Assembly (NCBI GenBank): GCA_017452335.1
Contig: JAFTMP010000059.1
Coordinates: forward strand, 1-14,010
Source: Clostridia bacterium
Lineage (GTDB): Bacteria; Bacillota; Clostridia; Oscillospirales; CAG-272
DNA length: 14,010 nucleotides
Reading direction: 5' to 3'
A program made the translations under genes and the position numbers. The notes under the pieces are model-generated. The model saw only the letters and a list, made by a program, of their open reading frames with translations. It was not told the origin of the DNA and did no database searches. This document shows positions 13,741-14,010 of this stretch, piece by piece. The number at the start of each line of letters is the position of its first letter. Position 1 is the stretch's first letter.

Positions 13741-14010
13741 ATGAAAAAGAACGACTATTTTGAGCTTGAGATCACCGATATGAACAGCCTCGGGCACGGT
13801 GTGGGGCATGTTGAGGGTAAGGCAGTTTTTGTGGCAGGGGCGGTAACGGGTGAGAAGATCCGCGCCAAGGTCATCAAGGACGGAGGCAGCTATTACGTTG
13901 CAAGAAGGGAAGAACTGCTTTACCTCTCGGAATTCCGCAGAGAAAAAAGCTGTGATGCCTTCCCCTCCTGCGGGGGCTGTGCCTTCTGCCATATTGATTA
14001 CGAATATGAA
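13741..14010 (+). CDS. rlmD: TrmA/RlmD-family 23S rRNA (uracil-C5)-methyltransferase, N-terminal part
   Basis: SAM-dependent enzyme making 5-methyluridine in 23S rRNA; Firmicute members (RlmCD type) may modify two sites, so the symbol gives the family rather than a proven position. Ninety residues are visible. They form a TRAM RNA-binding domain (about 1-60: GHGVGHVEGKAVFVAGAVTGE, KVIKDGGSYYVAR). Then comes the iron-sulfur ligand pattern Cys71-x5-Cys77-x2-Cys80 (CDAFPSCGGC), followed by HIDYEYE, as in RlmD. The catalytic methyltransferase domain lies beyond the window. The ATG at 13741 is the only usable start after the in-frame TAA at 13696. No good ribosome binding site is within 15 bases of it; AAAGGAAGG lies at 13700-13708, separated from the ATG by a hairpin. 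It follows the khpA terminator, so it is a separate transcript. Confidence 0.88.
   Translation, partial: MKKNDYFELEITDMNSLGHGVGHVEGKAVFVAGAVTGEKIRAKVIKDGGSYYVARREELLYLSEFRREKSCDAFPSCGGCAFCHIDYEYE

Overview
The window looks like a chromosomal segment of a Bacillota (Firmicutes) bacterium, class Clostridia, probably an uncultured gut-type lineage. The grounds are a T-box leader on a threonyl-tRNA synthetase, strong AGGAGG-type ribosome binding sites, the ylxM-ffh-rpsP-khpA cluster, sigma-A-like promoters with 17-nt spacers, and Firmicute-type protein sequences. I cannot place the family or genus. The content is mostly housekeeping; I see no phage, plasmid, CRISPR or obvious defence or secretion island.

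Layout. 1-1289 (minus): 5' part of thrS behind a T-box riboswitch, with a TAA stop inside the conserved frame at 43-45. 1362-2995 (plus): a parvulin-type foldase lipoprotein with its own promoter and terminator. 2996-3345: no gene, but a dense array of small palindromes built on a 9-base repeat. 3346-3870 (minus): secG with an acidic C-terminal tail and its own promoter. 3909-9810 (minus): uvrA, a 291-bp inverted-repeat element, uvrB, and a small alpha/beta hydrolase that leads the uvrB transcript. 9812-11074 (minus): a two-gene operon of a permuted NlpC/P60-like protein and a nicotinamidase-like cysteine hydrolase. 11136-13590 (plus): ylxM, ffh, rpsP (bS16) and khpA, closed by a strong terminator. 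13599-14010 (plus): start of a TrmA/RlmD-family 23S rRNA uracil-C5 methyltransferase, cut by the window edge.

How the genes relate. ffh, ylxM and secG serve co-translational targeting and export. The lipoprotein foldase would act outside the membrane on exported proteins. UvrA and UvrB start nucleotide excision repair. rpsP, khpA, the rRNA methyltransferase and thrS belong to translation and RNA biology. 

Most worth a second look: the in-frame stop in thrS, the parvulin domain split by an insertion of about 160 residues, the two structured intergenic repeat elements, and the inverted copy of the T-box motif inside the thrS leader. None of these amounts to a demonstrated new system.
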